A DNA stretch of 64,000 bases from Micromussa lordhowensis (GCA_964020085.1 OZ026597.1:74501-138500), one strand, 5' to 3'; shown: positions 1 to 9,660, counted from the first letter of the stretch. Notes: generated from the sequence alone by a model not told the origin. Translations and numbers: made by a program.

Positions 1-8
1 AAATACTT

Positions 9-88
9 GGAGTCCCCCTATGGGGTCGAACGCCATGCCTTCCGAACCGAAGCTCGGAAATGTAACCACCAGGCTACAGGGGGACTCC
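9..88 (-). ncRNA. tRNA-like Pol III transcription unit, array copy 1
   Basis: On the minus strand the block opens with GGAGTCCCCCT and closes with AGGGGGACTCC, an 11 bp stem like an extended acceptor stem. Inside, TAGCCTGGTGGTTA resembles a Pol III A box and GTTCGACCCC fits the B-box consensus GWTCRANNC. The hairpin TTCCGA-loop-TCGGAA sits where an anticodon arm would be, and ATGG/CCAT can form a short T-arm. Downstream on the same strand, 6-7 nt past the stem, lies a T-run that in this copy is cut by the window edge but is T7-T9 in the others. About 33 nt upstream is TATAGC. The cloverleaf is imperfect (poor D-arm, 8 nt central loop), so this is probably not a working tRNA but a tRNA-derived small RNA gene or SINE head. 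Confidence 0.65.
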
Positions 89-479
89 TTGACTTAACTA
101 GCAAATTTAACGGTAGCTATATGCCCATGAAATAATTGTGAGCGTAATGTTGCTTTATAGAAAATGTGCTATGACAAAATGAAAGACCTTGGTTAAGTTA
201 TATTGTTTTTTCCAAGTCCATTATTAAATAATTCCCAAACAAAATGATCTTCCAATTAAGACATTACTTTGGCAGGTCTTCGCCTATTGGGTGCAAGCTA
301 ATAGAGAGCAGCTTGAAAGAAAAAAGACATGGCTATATGGGTATATTTTACGGTCAGCCAGGTTCGATGTCCTTTTTAAAACAGGTGTTTTTATTCCTAG
401 CTTAGTTCAACCCCGAATAAAACAGATTATACGAAGAAAGATCAATTAAATGCAACACAAATATGTAAAAAAAATATTT

Positions 480-559
480 GGAGTCCCCCTATGGGGTCGA
501 ACGCCATGCCTTCCGAACCGAAGCTCGGAAATGTAACCACCAGGCTACAGGGGGACTCC
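480..559 (-). ncRNA. tRNA-like unit, array copy 2
   Basis: Same boxes and stem as copy 1. A T-run (plus-strand A8, about 465-474) follows the stem on the minus strand. Confidence 0.65.
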
Positions 560-949
560 TTGACTTAACTAGCAAATTTAACGGTAGCTATATGCCCATG
601 AAATAATTGAGAGCGTAATGTTGCTTTTTAGAAAATGTGCTATGACAAAATGAAAGACCTTGGTTAAGTTATATTGTTTCTTCCAAGTCCATTATTAAAT
701 AATTCCCAAACAAAATGACCTTCCAATTAAGACATTACTTTGGCAGGTCTTCGCCTATTGGGTGCAAGCTAATAGAGAGCAGCTTGAAAGAAAAAAGACA
801 TGGCTATATGGGTATATTTTACGGTCAGCCAGGTTCGATGTCCTTTTTAAAACAGGTGTTTTTATTCCTAGCTTAGTTCAACCCCGAATAAACAGATTAT
901 ACGAAGAAAGATCAATTGAATGCAACACAAATATGTAAAAAAAATACTT

Positions 950-1029
950 GGAGTCCCCCTATGGGGTCGAACGCCATGCCTTCCGAACCGAAGCTCGGAA
1001 ATGTAACCACCAGCCTACAGGGGGACTCC
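950..1029 (-). ncRNA. tRNA-like unit, array copy 3
   Basis: Same as copy 1 with one change: plus-strand ccagcctacag replaces ccaggctacag, which alters the A-box-like motif from TAGCCTGG to TAGGCTGG. The T-run is intact. Confidence 0.62.
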
Positions 1030-1421
1030 TTGACTTAACTAGCAAATTTAACGGTAGCTATATGCCCATGAAATAATTGAGAGCGTAATGTTGCTTTATA
1101 GAAAATGTGCTATGACAAAATGAAAGACCTTGGTTAAGTTATATTGTTTTTTCCAAGTCCATTATTAAATAATTCCCAAACAAAATGACCTTCCAATTAA
1201 GACATTACTTTGGCAGGTCTTCGCCTATTGGGTGCAAGCTAATAGAGAGCAGCTTGAAAGAAAAAAGACATGGCTATATGGGTATATTTTACGGTCAGCC
1301 AGGTTCGATGTCCTTTTTAAAACAGGTGTTTTTATTCCTAGCTTAGTTCAACCCCGAATAAAAAAGATTATACGAAGAAAGATCAATTGAATGCAACACA
1401 AATATGTAAAAAAAAATACTT

Positions 1422-1501
1422 GGAGTCCCCCTATGGGGTCGAACGCCATGCCTTCCGAACCGAAGCTCGGAAATGTAACCACCAGGCTACAGGGGGACTC
1501 C
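1422..1501 (-). ncRNA. tRNA-like unit, array copy 4
   Basis: Consensus block; the adjoining T-run is nine bases or longer. Confidence 0.65.
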
Positions 1502-1893
1502 TTGACTTAACTAGCAAATTTAACGGTAGCTATATGCCCATGAAATAATTGAGAGCGTAATGTTTTTTTATAGAAAATGTGCTATGACAAAATGAAAGAC
1601 CTTGGTTAAGTTATATTATTTTTTCCAAGTCCATTATTAAATAATTCCCAAACAAAATGACCTTCCAATTAAGACATTACTTTGGCAGGTCTTCGCCTAT
1701 TGGGTGCAAGCTAATAGAGAGCAGCTTGAAAGAAAAAAGACATGGCTATATGGGTATATTTTACGGTCAGCCAGGTTCGATGTCCTTTTTAAAACAGGTG
1801 TTTTTATTCCTAGCTTAGTTCAACCCCGAATAAAAAAGATTATACGAAGAAAGATCAATTGAATGCAACACAAATATGTAAAAAAAAATACTT

Positions 1894-1973
1894 GGAGTCC
1901 CCCTATGGGGTCGAACGCCATGCCTTCCGAACCGAAGCTCGGAAATGTAACCACCAGGCTACAGGGGGACTCC
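1894..1973 (-). ncRNA. tRNA-like unit, array copy 5
   Basis: Consensus block with intact T-run and TATA-like upstream motif. Confidence 0.65.
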
Positions 1974-2364
1974 TTGACTTAACTAGCAAATTTAACAGTA
2001 GCTATATGCCCATGAAATAATTGAGAGCGTAATGTTTTTTTATAGAAAATGTGCTATGACAAAATGAAAGACCTTGGTTAAGTTATATTATTTTTTCCAA
2101 GTCCATTATTAAATAATTCCCAAACAAAATGACCTTCCAATTAAGACATTACTTTGGCAGGTCTTCGCCTATTGGGTGCAAGCTAATAGAGAGCAGCTTG
2201 AAAGAAAAAAGACATGGCTATATGGGTATATTTTACGGTCAGCCAGGTTCGATGTCCTTTTTAAAACAGGTGTTTTTATTCCTAGCTTAGTTCAACCCCG
2301 AATAAAACAGATTATACGAAGAAAGATCAATTGAATGCAACACAAATATGTAAAAAAAATACTT

Positions 2365-2444
2365 GGAGTCCCCCTATGGGGTCGAACGCCATGCCTTCCG
2401 AACCGAAGCTCGGAAATGTAACCACCAGGCTACAGGGGGACTCC
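2365..2444 (-). ncRNA. tRNA-like unit, array copy 6
   Basis: Consensus block with intact T-run. The spacer to its right differs slightly: it has a shortened run at 2730-2740. Confidence 0.65.
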
Positions 2445-2825
2445 TTGACTTAACTAGCAAATTTAACGGTAGCTATATGCCCATGAAATAATTGAGAGCG
2501 TAATGTTGCTTTTTAGAAAATGTGCTATGACATATGAAAGACCTTGGTTAAGTTATATTGTTTTTTCCAAGTCCATTATTAAATAATTCCCAAACAAAAT
2601 GACCTTCCAATTAAGACATTACTTTGGCAGGTCTTCGCCTATTGGGTGCAAGCTAATAGAGAGCAGCTTGAAAGGAAAAAGACATCGCTATATGGGTACA
2701 TTTTACGGTCAGCCAGGTTCGATGTCCTTTTATTAAAAATTCCTAGCTTAGTTCAACCCCGAATAAAAAAGATTATACGAAGAAAGATCAATTGAATGCA
2801 ACACAAATATGTTAAAACAATACTT

Positions 2826-2914
2826 AAAGTCCCCCTATGGGGTCGAACCCCATGCCTTCCGAACCGAAGCTCGGAAATGTAACCACCAGGCTAACTAGGC
2901 TACAGGGGGACTCC
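2826..2914 (-). ncRNA. tRNA-like unit, array copy 7, with internal duplication
   Basis: Carries a 9 bp duplication (ctaactagg) inside the A-box region and aaag in place of ggag at the outer stem, so the closing stem is shortened. The T-run is replaced by a mixed run (plus aaaacaatactt). This copy is the most likely of the first eight to be inactive. Confidence 0.5.
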
Positions 2915-3306
2915 TTGACTTAACTAGCAAATTTAACGGTAGCTATATGTTCATGAAATAATTGAGAGCGTAATGTTGCTTTATAGAAAATGTGCTATGA
3001 CAAAATGAAAGACCTTGGTTAAGTTATATTGTTTTTTCCAAGTCCATTATTAAATAATTCCCAAACAAAATGACCTTCCAATTAAGACATTACTTTGGCA
3101 GGTCTTCGCCTATTGGGTGCAAGCTAATAGAGAGCAGCTTGAAAGAAAAAAGACATGGCTATATGGGTATATTTTACGGTCAGCCAGGTTCGATGTCCTT
3201 TTTAAGACAGGTGTTTTTATTCCTAGCTTAGTTTAACCCCGAATAAAAAAGACTATACGAAGAAAGATCAATTGAATGCAACACAAATATGTAAAAAAAA
3301 ATACTT

Positions 3307-3386
3307 GGAGTCCCCCTATGGGGTCGAACGCCATGCTTTTCGAACCGAAGCTCGGAAATGTAACGACCAGGCTACAGGGGGACTCC
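3307..3386 (-). ncRNA. tRNA-like unit, array copy 8
   Basis: Near-consensus with two substitutions (plus-strand tgcttttcg and taacgacc) and an intact long T-run. Confidence 0.6.
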
Positions 3387-3811
3387 TTGACTTAACTAGC
3401 AAATTTAACGGTAGCTAATGCCCATGAAATAATTGAGAGCGTAATGTTGCTTTATAGAAAATGTACTATGACAAAATGAAAGACCTTGGTTAAGTTATAT
3501 TGGTTTTTCCAAGTCCATTATTAAATAATTCCCAAACAAAATGACCTTCCAATTAAGACATTACTTTGGCAGGTCTTTGCCTATTGTGTGCAAGCTAATA
3601 AAGAGCAGCTTAAAAAAAGATATGGCGTCCTCGGCTATTGGGGGAAGCTAATAAAGAGCAGCTTATTGCTAGATGGGTATATTTTAGAGTTAGGAAGGTT
3701 TGATTTCCTTTTTCTAAAAGGTGTTTTTATTCCTAGCTTCGGTCAACAAAAAAAACAAGATTATACAAAGAGAGAAAAATTGAATGCAATAGAAATAGGT
3801 AAAAAATACGC

Positions 3812-3893
3812 GTAGTCCCCCTTTGGTGGCTGAACGCCATGCCCTTCCGAACCGAAGCTCAGAAATGTAACCACCAGGCTACAGGGGGACCCC
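3812..3893 (-). ncRNA. tRNA-like unit, diverged copy 9
   Basis: Diverged in the spacer and in parts of the stem (plus gtagtccccctttggtgg), yet the B-box-like core, central hairpin and upstream TATAGC motif are kept. A T6 run (plus aaaaaa near 3800) follows the stem. The preceding spacer contains a short duplication of the gcaagctaataaagagcagctt motif. Confidence 0.55.
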
Positions 3894-4286
3894 TTGACTT
3901 GGCTAGCAAATTTAACGGTAGCTATATGCCCATGAAATGGAGTTTTTATTGAGGGCATCATTTTTTTTGGAAAATGTTCTATGACAAAAATGAAAAACCT
4001 TGCCCAAGTTATATTGTTTTTGGAAGTCCATTATTAAATGTTTCCCAAACAAAATTTCCCTGAATGAAGATCCGTACTCTGGGAGGTATTCGCGTATAGG
4101 ATGCAAGCGAATAAAGAGCAACTTAAAGAAAAAATGACATGGCTAGATGTCTATATTTTACGTTCTGCCAGGGTTGAGGTCCTTTTTCTAAAAGGTGGTT
4201 TTACTCCTAGCTTTGTTCAACCAAAAAAAAGAGATTTTAGGAAGAGAGGGAAATTTAATGCAGTACAAATATGTAAAAAAAAATTT

Positions 4287-4366
4287 ACTCCCCCTTTAGG
4301 GGCTGAACGCCATGCCCTTTCGAACAGAAGGTCGGAAATGTGACCACCAGGCTAGAGGGAGACTCC
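4287..4366 (-). ncRNA. tRNA-like unit, diverged copy 10
   Basis: Most diverged array copy. The central hairpin is altered, but the closing stem (plus ctccccct / gagggagact) is roughly kept. T9 follows on the minus strand and the TATAGC motif lies upstream. Confidence 0.45.
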
Positions 4367-4651
4367 TTGACTGGGCTAGCAGATTTAGCGGTAGCTATAT
4401 GCAGATGAAATGGAGTTTTATTGAGAGCGTAATGTTGCTTTTTAGAAAATCTTCTATGGCAAAATGAACGACCTTGGATAAGTCCATTATTAAATGTTTC
4501 CCAAATAAAATGACCTTTCAATTAAGATCCGTACTTTGGCCTATGGGATTCAAGCTAATGAAGTCCAACTTGATATTATCAAAGGCTTTGTTTAAAATCT
4601 ATGGAAAAAGTGTTGACAGGGATGTTGTTCTCTTCTGTTTACGTCATAATG

Positions 4652-5050
4652 TTAGCAATTAATGAGATGTCTGTTTTTTTTTTGACGGAGGTATCGGTTT
4701 TTTAGATATCCAGTTTGATCTGGGTTTATTACTTTTGGTAAGACTTTTTCTAACCTCTTTGCGATAACTTTAGTTAAAATTTTGTGATCGGTGTTTAGGG
4801 GTGTTATTGGTCTGAGGTTACCGAGTAAGGTGGTGGCTTTATTTGGGTTTGGATTGACGATGATTATTCTTCTTCTTTGAGAGATCGATAATGACCCATA
4901 TTCATAGGCAAACTTAAAACTGCGTGTCATATCGGCGTGCTGCTCCTTCCAGAAATATTTTTAAAATTCTGCTTGTAATCCGTCTGTTCCCGATGACTTC
5001 TCAGTTTTAAAATCTTTTAGTGCCTTTAGGACGTTCTCGCTAATTGCTTC
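4652..5050 (-). pseudogene. L1-like non-LTR reverse transcriptase fragment
   Basis: On the minus strand an open stretch of about 90 residues matches the early reverse-transcriptase motifs of L1/Tx1-type LINEs: LRPITPLNTDHKILTKVIA followed by NPDQTGYLKNRY. Reading further 5' (to about 5050) the same frame continues with FKTEKSSGTDGLQAEF, then a stop where a Tyr codon is expected, then YFWKEQHAD. The fragment lacks the endonuclease, the catalytic YxDD region and the 3' end. It is a dead insertion next to the tandem array. Confidence 0.85.
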
Positions 5051-5496
5051 TGCGCATGCTTACGTACTGTGTACACAAATTCATACGCCACGTCATGCAT
5101 CGATGCGCGCGCTAAGCAATAAAATGAACAATAATAGGGCGGGCACATTTCCATTGCTATAGCTTTGCCTGGATTTAACGATCTTGGACGTTCGGTGACC
5201 CCTATTTTTGTTTTGATGGATCATATTCTGTACTGATTTTCTACGTGTAGCGAATATGAAGAAAATCTATTGATATGAAGTTTAAATTTTTTGCAAAATG
5301 CACCATCGAATTCCGTTTTTTTAGCTCTTCGTTTATCTGTCCGGCGGTTTCAAACGCCTCTTGAAGGGTTAAGTTTCATAAAAACGTTGGGAACATTTAG
5401 AATTATTCACGCAGCATATCCTGCCTGTGTAACTTCACATGATAACTTGTCAGCGTTTTCTAGAGGGTGATATTTTCTGAGAAAACTATTTCGAGC
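5051..5496. other. Spacer without recognisable genes
   Basis: Between the LINE fragment and the Penelope-like element I see no open frame, repeat unit or RNA motif that I can name. Confidence 0.6.
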
Positions 5497-5535
5497 TTCG
5501 ATAAAAGATATATAAAAAAGAGTTGACACTGGCTA

Positions 5536-5597
5536 AAATATTGTGATGGACGTTTCGGCAACTGCTGTTGCCTTCTTCAGCAAAAATGCAAATATCT
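5536..5597 (-). ncRNA. Hammerhead-ribozyme-like motif, left PLTR copy
   Basis: In the element's sense direction the 62 nt read as a type I hammerhead core: CTGAAGA, stem II GGCAAC/GTTGCC with loop AGCA, then GAAAC and the short palindrome ACGT followed by C, the expected cleavage position. Helix I can form by AGATATT pairing with AATATTT, plus a 2 bp inner part across an internal loop. Helix III is almost absent in a monomer, but the palindromic ACGT could pair between two molecules; minimal dimer-active hammerheads are known from Penelope-like elements. Pairing was worked out by eye. Confidence 0.7.
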
Positions 5598-5701
5598 AAC
5601 GGCGTCCTGATGGTATATAATGTGTGTTGAAATTAAATCGCACCTAGAAAGAATATTTTAAAATTTTTTAACAAAAGTCTCTAGAGTATTCTTAATTACT
5701 T

Positions 5702-7573
5702 CTACACATCCTTTATGTTATTGTAAACGTTTGGAAGCGCTATGTGTTCGTTTATAGCGTTCGTGTCTCGTACGGAATGCCAAGCCTCAAGAACAAGTCT
5801 TTGCCGCCATGCCGATGACCTGTCAACAATTTCGACGCTCGCCAAATCTATTTGGTGATTGTGGCGCATGTGGTGTTTGGCCAACAAAGAGTTTTCATCT
5901 AATTTTGCTATGGCCTTTGCGTGTTCTTTGACGCGTGTTTTTAACGCGCGCGATGTCTGACCGATGTAAACACAATCACAATCTTTACATTTGATTTTGT
6001 ACACGATTCCTCTGGACGCCTCTTTCTCGATCTTGTCTTTCGGTTTTTTAAGTATGTTAGAGATTGTACGAATAGGTTTATGAGCGACCTTGATGTTGAA
6101 GCCTCGAAGAACTTTGGCAATTCTCTCGGAGAAACCTTTGGCGTAGGGCAAAATAACCATGCCGCGATGGTCGGTGTCATTCACTTCTTGATGTCTATTT
6201 AGCTGGCGGCCATTGTGGATGAAATTGGCAGGATAGTTATTAGCGGTGAGGGCTTCCGCTACTCGCTTAGTTTCTCGTAATGCTTCTTCCTCGGTGGATG
6301 GAATATTCTTTGCGCGATCCATGAGGGTGCGTACGACCGAGCGTTTATGCTGGGGATGGTGGTGTGATTTGAAATCAAGGTAGCGGTCGGTGTGGGTAGC
6401 TTTCCTGTAAACAGACACGGTGATCGAGCCATCGTCTTGTCTAGTTGTTTTTGTGTCAAGGAAGGCGATGGAACCTTCTGATTCTATCTCGATGGTAAAT
6501 TTGATGTTGGTATTGATAGAATTGAGATGTGAGTGGAATTCATCCACATGTTCCCTTTTTACGCACACATGGCTGTCATCTACGTATCTGAACCACCATT
6601 TGGGAGGGTTTGGAGCCGATAAGAGGGCCTTTTCTTCGACGTGTTCCATGACGAGATTGGCTAAGATGGCGCTGACTGGAGATCCCATCGGGCAACCGAA
6701 AATTTGTTTGTAATGGTCACCTTGGAACACAAAGAAATTGTTGTCGAGGACGAACTGTAGAAGAGCGATGACATTTTGGATGGATAAGTTTGTTCTCTCT
6801 GGTAGTGATTGATCAAGGTCCAGTCTCTCTTTAACAACTTCTATGGCTAGAAAGGTAGGAATGCAAGTAAACAGTGACACGACGTCAAAGGATACTAAGA
6901 TTTCGTCGGGATCCACTGACATAAAGCGGATCTTTTCAACGAAAGATGCACTGTTCTTTACTGTGTATTTATTGTTCTGAAGTGGTGACAAGATGTTGGC
7001 GAGGTATTTGGATAATTCATATGTGGGAGAACCAATGGCACTCATAATTGGTCTTAGTGGGACGTTGTCCTTGTGGATTTTGGGAAGGCCATAAAATGAT
7101 GCCGGTGTAGAGTCGGTGCTATGAAGTTTATAGTAGAGCTTCGGTTCCAACTGTTTTTTGTCACTGTCATGTGGGGCTGACTGATCTTTAATCTGTAGAA
7201 GAAGTTTATTGAGGGATTTTTCGGTGCTCGATGTTGGGTTCCTTCTTTTGTCTGTTATCTTCTGGTAAGTTTTATCATCGTTTAGAAGGTTGTTTATTTT
7301 CTCGGTGTAGTCGTTGGTATTCATCACGACTACGGCTCGGCCCTTATCAGCTGGTAAAATTGTAACAGACTTGTCTTTGGCAAGCTCTCTAAGCGCTTTC
7401 TCCTCTTCACTAGTGATGTTTTTTCGTGGAGGAGGGCGCCAACTGTTTATAGCAGAGGTGACTGAAGCTCTGATAAGGTCTTTTTCGGCGTCAGGAAGCT
7501 GATTCATGCCAGATTCAATCGAGGAAACAATTTGAGGCACTGGCAAACTCTGCGGAGTGATAGCAAAACATGG
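5702..7573 (-). CDS. Penelope-like reverse transcriptase with C-terminal GIY-YIG endonuclease (5'-truncated)
   Basis: The frame is open from the stop at 7574-7576, which lies in the inverted junction, to TAA at 5702. No genuine ATG opens it (the codon at 7544-7546 is TTG), so the N-terminus is missing or comes from elsewhere. Visible marks of the family are LPADKGRAVVVM near residue 55, YGLPKIHK and LRPIMSAIGSPTYELSKYLA of the Penelope fingers region, and FGCPMGSPVSAILANLVME. The RYVDDSHV polymerase motif lies near residue 320. The C-terminal endonuclease has GIVYKIKC...VYIGQTSRALKTRVKEH, preceded by a CxxCxC spacer typical of canonical Penelope-like elements. The product would prime and copy its own RNA at chromosomal nicks. 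The polymerase and nuclease motifs look intact, so only the 5' truncation argues against activity. Confidence 0.88.
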   Translation of the reverse strand, partial: PCFAITPQSLPVPQIVSSIESGMNQLPDAEKDLIRASVTSAINSWRPPPRKNITSEEEKALRELAKDKSVTILPADKGRAVVVMNTNDYTEKINNLLNDDKTYQKITDKRRNPTSSTEKSLNKLLLQIKDQSAPHDSDKKQLEPKLYYKLHSTDSTPASFYGLPKIHKDNVPLRPIMSAIGSPTYELSKYLANILSPLQNNKYTVKNSASFVEKIRFMSVDPDEILVSFDVVSLFTCIPTFLAIEVVKERLDLDQSLPERTNLSIQNVIALLQFVLDNNFFVFQGDHYKQIFGCPMGSPVSAILANLVMEHVEEKALLSAPNPPKWWFRYVDDSHVCVKREHVDEFHSHLNSINTNIKFTIEIESEGSIAFLDTKTTRQDDGSITVSVYRKATHTDRYLDFKSHHHPQHKRSVVRTLMDRAKNIPSTEEEALRETKRVAEALTANNYPANFIHNGRQLNRHQEVNDTDHRGMVILPYAKGFSERIAKVLRGFNIKVAHKPIRTISNILKKPKDKIEKEASRGIVYKIKCKDCDCVYIGQTSRALKTRVKEHAKAIAKLDENSLLAKHHMRHNHQIDLASVEIVDRSSAWRQRLVLEAWHSVRDTNAINEHIALPNVYNNIKDV

Positions 7574-7575
7574 TC

Positions 7576-8034
7576 ATGGTTATTTTGCCCTACGCCAAAG
7601 GTTTCTCCGAGAGAATTGCCAAAGTTCTTCGAGGCTTCAACATCAAGGTCGCTCATAAACCTATTCGTACAATCTCTAACATACTTAAAAAACCGAAAGA
7701 CAAGATCGAGAAAGAGGCGTCCAGAGGAATCGTGTACAAAATCAAATGTAAAGATTGTGATTGTGTTTACATCGGTCAGACATCGCGCGCGTTAAAAACA
7801 CGCGTCAAAGAACACGCAAAGGCCATAGCAAAATTAGATGAAAACTCTTTGTTGGCCAAACACCACATGCGCCACAATCACCAAATAGATTTGGCGAGCG
7901 TCGAAATTGTTGACAGGTCATCGGCATGGCGGCAAAGACTTGTTCTTGAGGCTTGGCATTCCGTACGAGACACGAACGCTATAAACGAACACATAGCGCT
8001 TCCAAACGTTTACAATAACATAAAGGATGTGTAG
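7576..8034 (+). pseudogene. Truncated inverted copy: Penelope GIY-YIG endonuclease end
   Basis: Encodes the last about 152 residues of the Penelope protein, identical in translation to the minus-strand copy, including VYIGQTSRALKTRVKEH and the same stop. It begins abruptly at the inverted-repeat junction and has no reverse transcriptase part. Confidence 0.88.
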
Positions 8035-8138
8035 AAGTAATTAAGAATACTCTAGAGACTTTTGTTAAAAAATTTTAAAATATTCTTTCTAGGTGCGATT
8101 TAATTTCAACACACATTATATACCATCAGGACGCCGTT

Positions 8139-8200
8139 AGATATTTGCATTTTTGCTGAAGAAGGCAACAGCAGTTGCCGAAACGTCCATCACAATATTT
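8139..8200 (+). ncRNA. Hammerhead-ribozyme-like motif, right PLTR copy
   Basis: Same 62 nt motif in the opposite orientation. CTGAAGA is at 8156-8162, stem II at 8164-8169/8174-8179, GAAAC at 8180-8184, the predicted cleavage C at 8187, and helix I strands at 8139-8145/8194-8200. Confidence 0.7.
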
Positions 8201-8239
8201 TAGCCAGTGTCAACTCTTTTTTATATATCTTTTATCGAA

Positions 8240-9150
8240 TCTTTTAATATGCCTGGCTACACACCTAACATTTTTATTTCGAGCTTTTTTGAGAATTCTT
8301 TTGAGCTGAAGATCTCTTGTAAGAAAACAAATGGATAGTGTTGATGGTGCAGCCACCTGAAGTGGCACGGCGTTTAAGTGATTTGTTCAAGCCTCTAATG
8401 TTTACTGACAGTCAATAGGCCTGTTCATGAAGAGTCGTTAGAGTTACGTAATTTACTAAAGTATCAGTAGACTGTGTGTCAAAACGCTCGCTGGGAAAGA
8501 TTTTTTGCATTTGACTGCGAAACAATAAGTTGAAGTTGAAATTTGCATTTTACTTCTTGGAACTGCTGCGAAATAGTAATCAAACAAAAAAGCTTCGTTA
8601 TTGGAAACTAAAACTGGAAATTGCTGAGCTGAAAAATGTACGACGTTTAAACTAAAAATTCAAATATGGATTGAGAGACGAAGATTTGTTACAGGATTAG
8701 TAACCAATTGCACAATAAATGAGCTAAGTTGGTATAAAAGAAGCGTCTAAATCGGACCCATTATCTTAACCAGTCGATGTCATATGATAAAAGGATAAAC
8801 AACTTACTTGTTTAAATGCCTCTTAGGTGTTTTCTGGTGTTTCTTGAAAAGATCCTGATTCCTGCGCACTGGGTAGATCAACAACTAGAGCGTTTTGTAC
8901 CTAGATGTCATTCTGTTGGGCTTGTGGTTGATCGAAACTCCACTTTATCGGAATCTTGTTAAACGTGTACCGACGCCCGTTTATTACAAGCTTGTCTCCG
9001 ATGATGTAGGCTTTAACACTGTCAGTCTTTTGGGCTTTTTTTTTCAGACCAGGGACTAATATTTCTGCGTATTTCACACGTGTGGAAAGGCAGGTATTCC
9101 CTTATGGTTCACATGAAGTGTAATTTTTATTGACAGCCTAATGTTGTTTT
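8240..9150. other. Non-coding stretch, no recognisable feature
   Basis: AT-rich sequence with stops in all frames. I see no tRNA, foldback or transposon end that I can name. Confidence 0.5.
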
Positions 9151-9660
9151 GAAAATTGTGCTATGACAAAAATGAACACAGAAAAATCGAAAGAAATATG
9201 AAAAAAGATGGAGTTCCCCTGTGGGGGCTGAACGCCATGCCCTTAGGGATTAATAAAGCTGTTGTTGTTGTTGTAGCTTCCGAACGGAAGCTCGGAAATG
9301 TAACCACTGGGCTCCAGGGGCACTCATTGACTTGACTAGCAAATTTAACTATATGCACATGAAACGGAGTTTCAAATGACAGGCTAATCTTGCTTTGGAA
9401 AATGTACGTAAAAAATATGAAAGGCCTTGCTTAAGTTATATAGTTCCTTTAAAATCAATGATTAAATATATCCAAACAAAATAATCTTCCAATTAAGATC
9501 CGTACTTTGGCAGGTCCTCGCCTATTGGATGCAAGCTAATAAAAGGCGGCTTAAAAGAAAAAAAAAGACTGGACTTGGCTAGATGGCTGTATTTTACGGT
9601 CAGCCAGGTTTGACGCCCTCTTTTTAATTGTCTTTATACTCTTAATTTGGGTCACACACA
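9150..9660 (-). repeat. Isolated diverged copy of the ~470 bp array unit
   Basis: Same layout as the array at the left edge: the tRNA-like block, then the flanking motif ending in ctagcaaatttaac, a spacer with aattaagatccgtactttggcaggt, and gcaagctaataaaaggc. It lies 4.5 kb from the array, beyond the Penelope element, so the array was once longer or the unit transposes. Confidence 0.8.
9210..9325 (-). ncRNA. tRNA-like unit, isolated copy 11, with GTT-repeat insertion
   Basis: The block is interrupted on the plus strand by gggattaataaagctgttgttgttgttgta (about 9245-9276), which resembles the 3' tail of another retroposon. The outer stem (ggagttcccctg / caggggcactc) and a T6 run past the stem remain. 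Because the insertion splits the RNA between the B box and the central hairpin, this copy is probably inactive. Confidence 0.5.

Larger units (their letters stand above)
1..4640 (-). repeat. Tandem array of ~470 bp units carrying tRNA-like Pol III genes
   Basis: Eight near-identical units have tRNA-like blocks starting at 9, 480, 950, 1422, 1894, 2365, 2826 and 3307, with spacings of 471, 470, 472, 472, 471, 461 and 481 bases. Two diverged units follow (blocks at 3812 and 4287), then a partial spacer to about 4640. The array runs off the left edge, so its copy number is unknown. Each unit is an 80 nt self-complementary block plus a conserved spacer of about 390 bp. I see no open reading frame shared by the units; ORFs near 3588 and 4101 are spacer read-through. 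The near-identity of the first eight units implies recent amplification or homogenisation. Confidence 0.95.
5497..8239 (-). mobile_element. Penelope-like retroelement with inverted 3' ends
   Basis: The element is a 665 bp inverted repeat (5497-6161 against 7575-8239) around a unique 1.4 kb core. The left copy runs on the minus strand and contains most of a reverse transcriptase-GIY-YIG gene. The right copy runs on the plus strand and holds only the last 150 codons plus 3' UTR. The two translations are identical over these codons, so both parts are young or were copied together. Partial and inverted copies with outward ends are known for Penelope-like elements, whose long-terminal-repeat-like ends are called PLTRs. 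The junction at 7574/7575 truncates the long copy at its 5' side. I could not find a clear target duplication. Confidence 0.9.

Noticed and set aside
9..88. Canonical tRNA gene
   Set aside because: A and B boxes are tRNA-like, but the D-arm does not pair, the central loop is 8 nt and the T-arm is shifted; I call it tRNA-like only.
1..4640. CRISPR array
   Set aside because: Units are ~470 bp with no short repeat-spacer pattern, and the context is a eukaryotic genome.
5941..7502. Short ORFs on both strands within the Penelope element
   Set aside because: Out-of-frame shadows of the reverse transcriptase/GIY-YIG gene.
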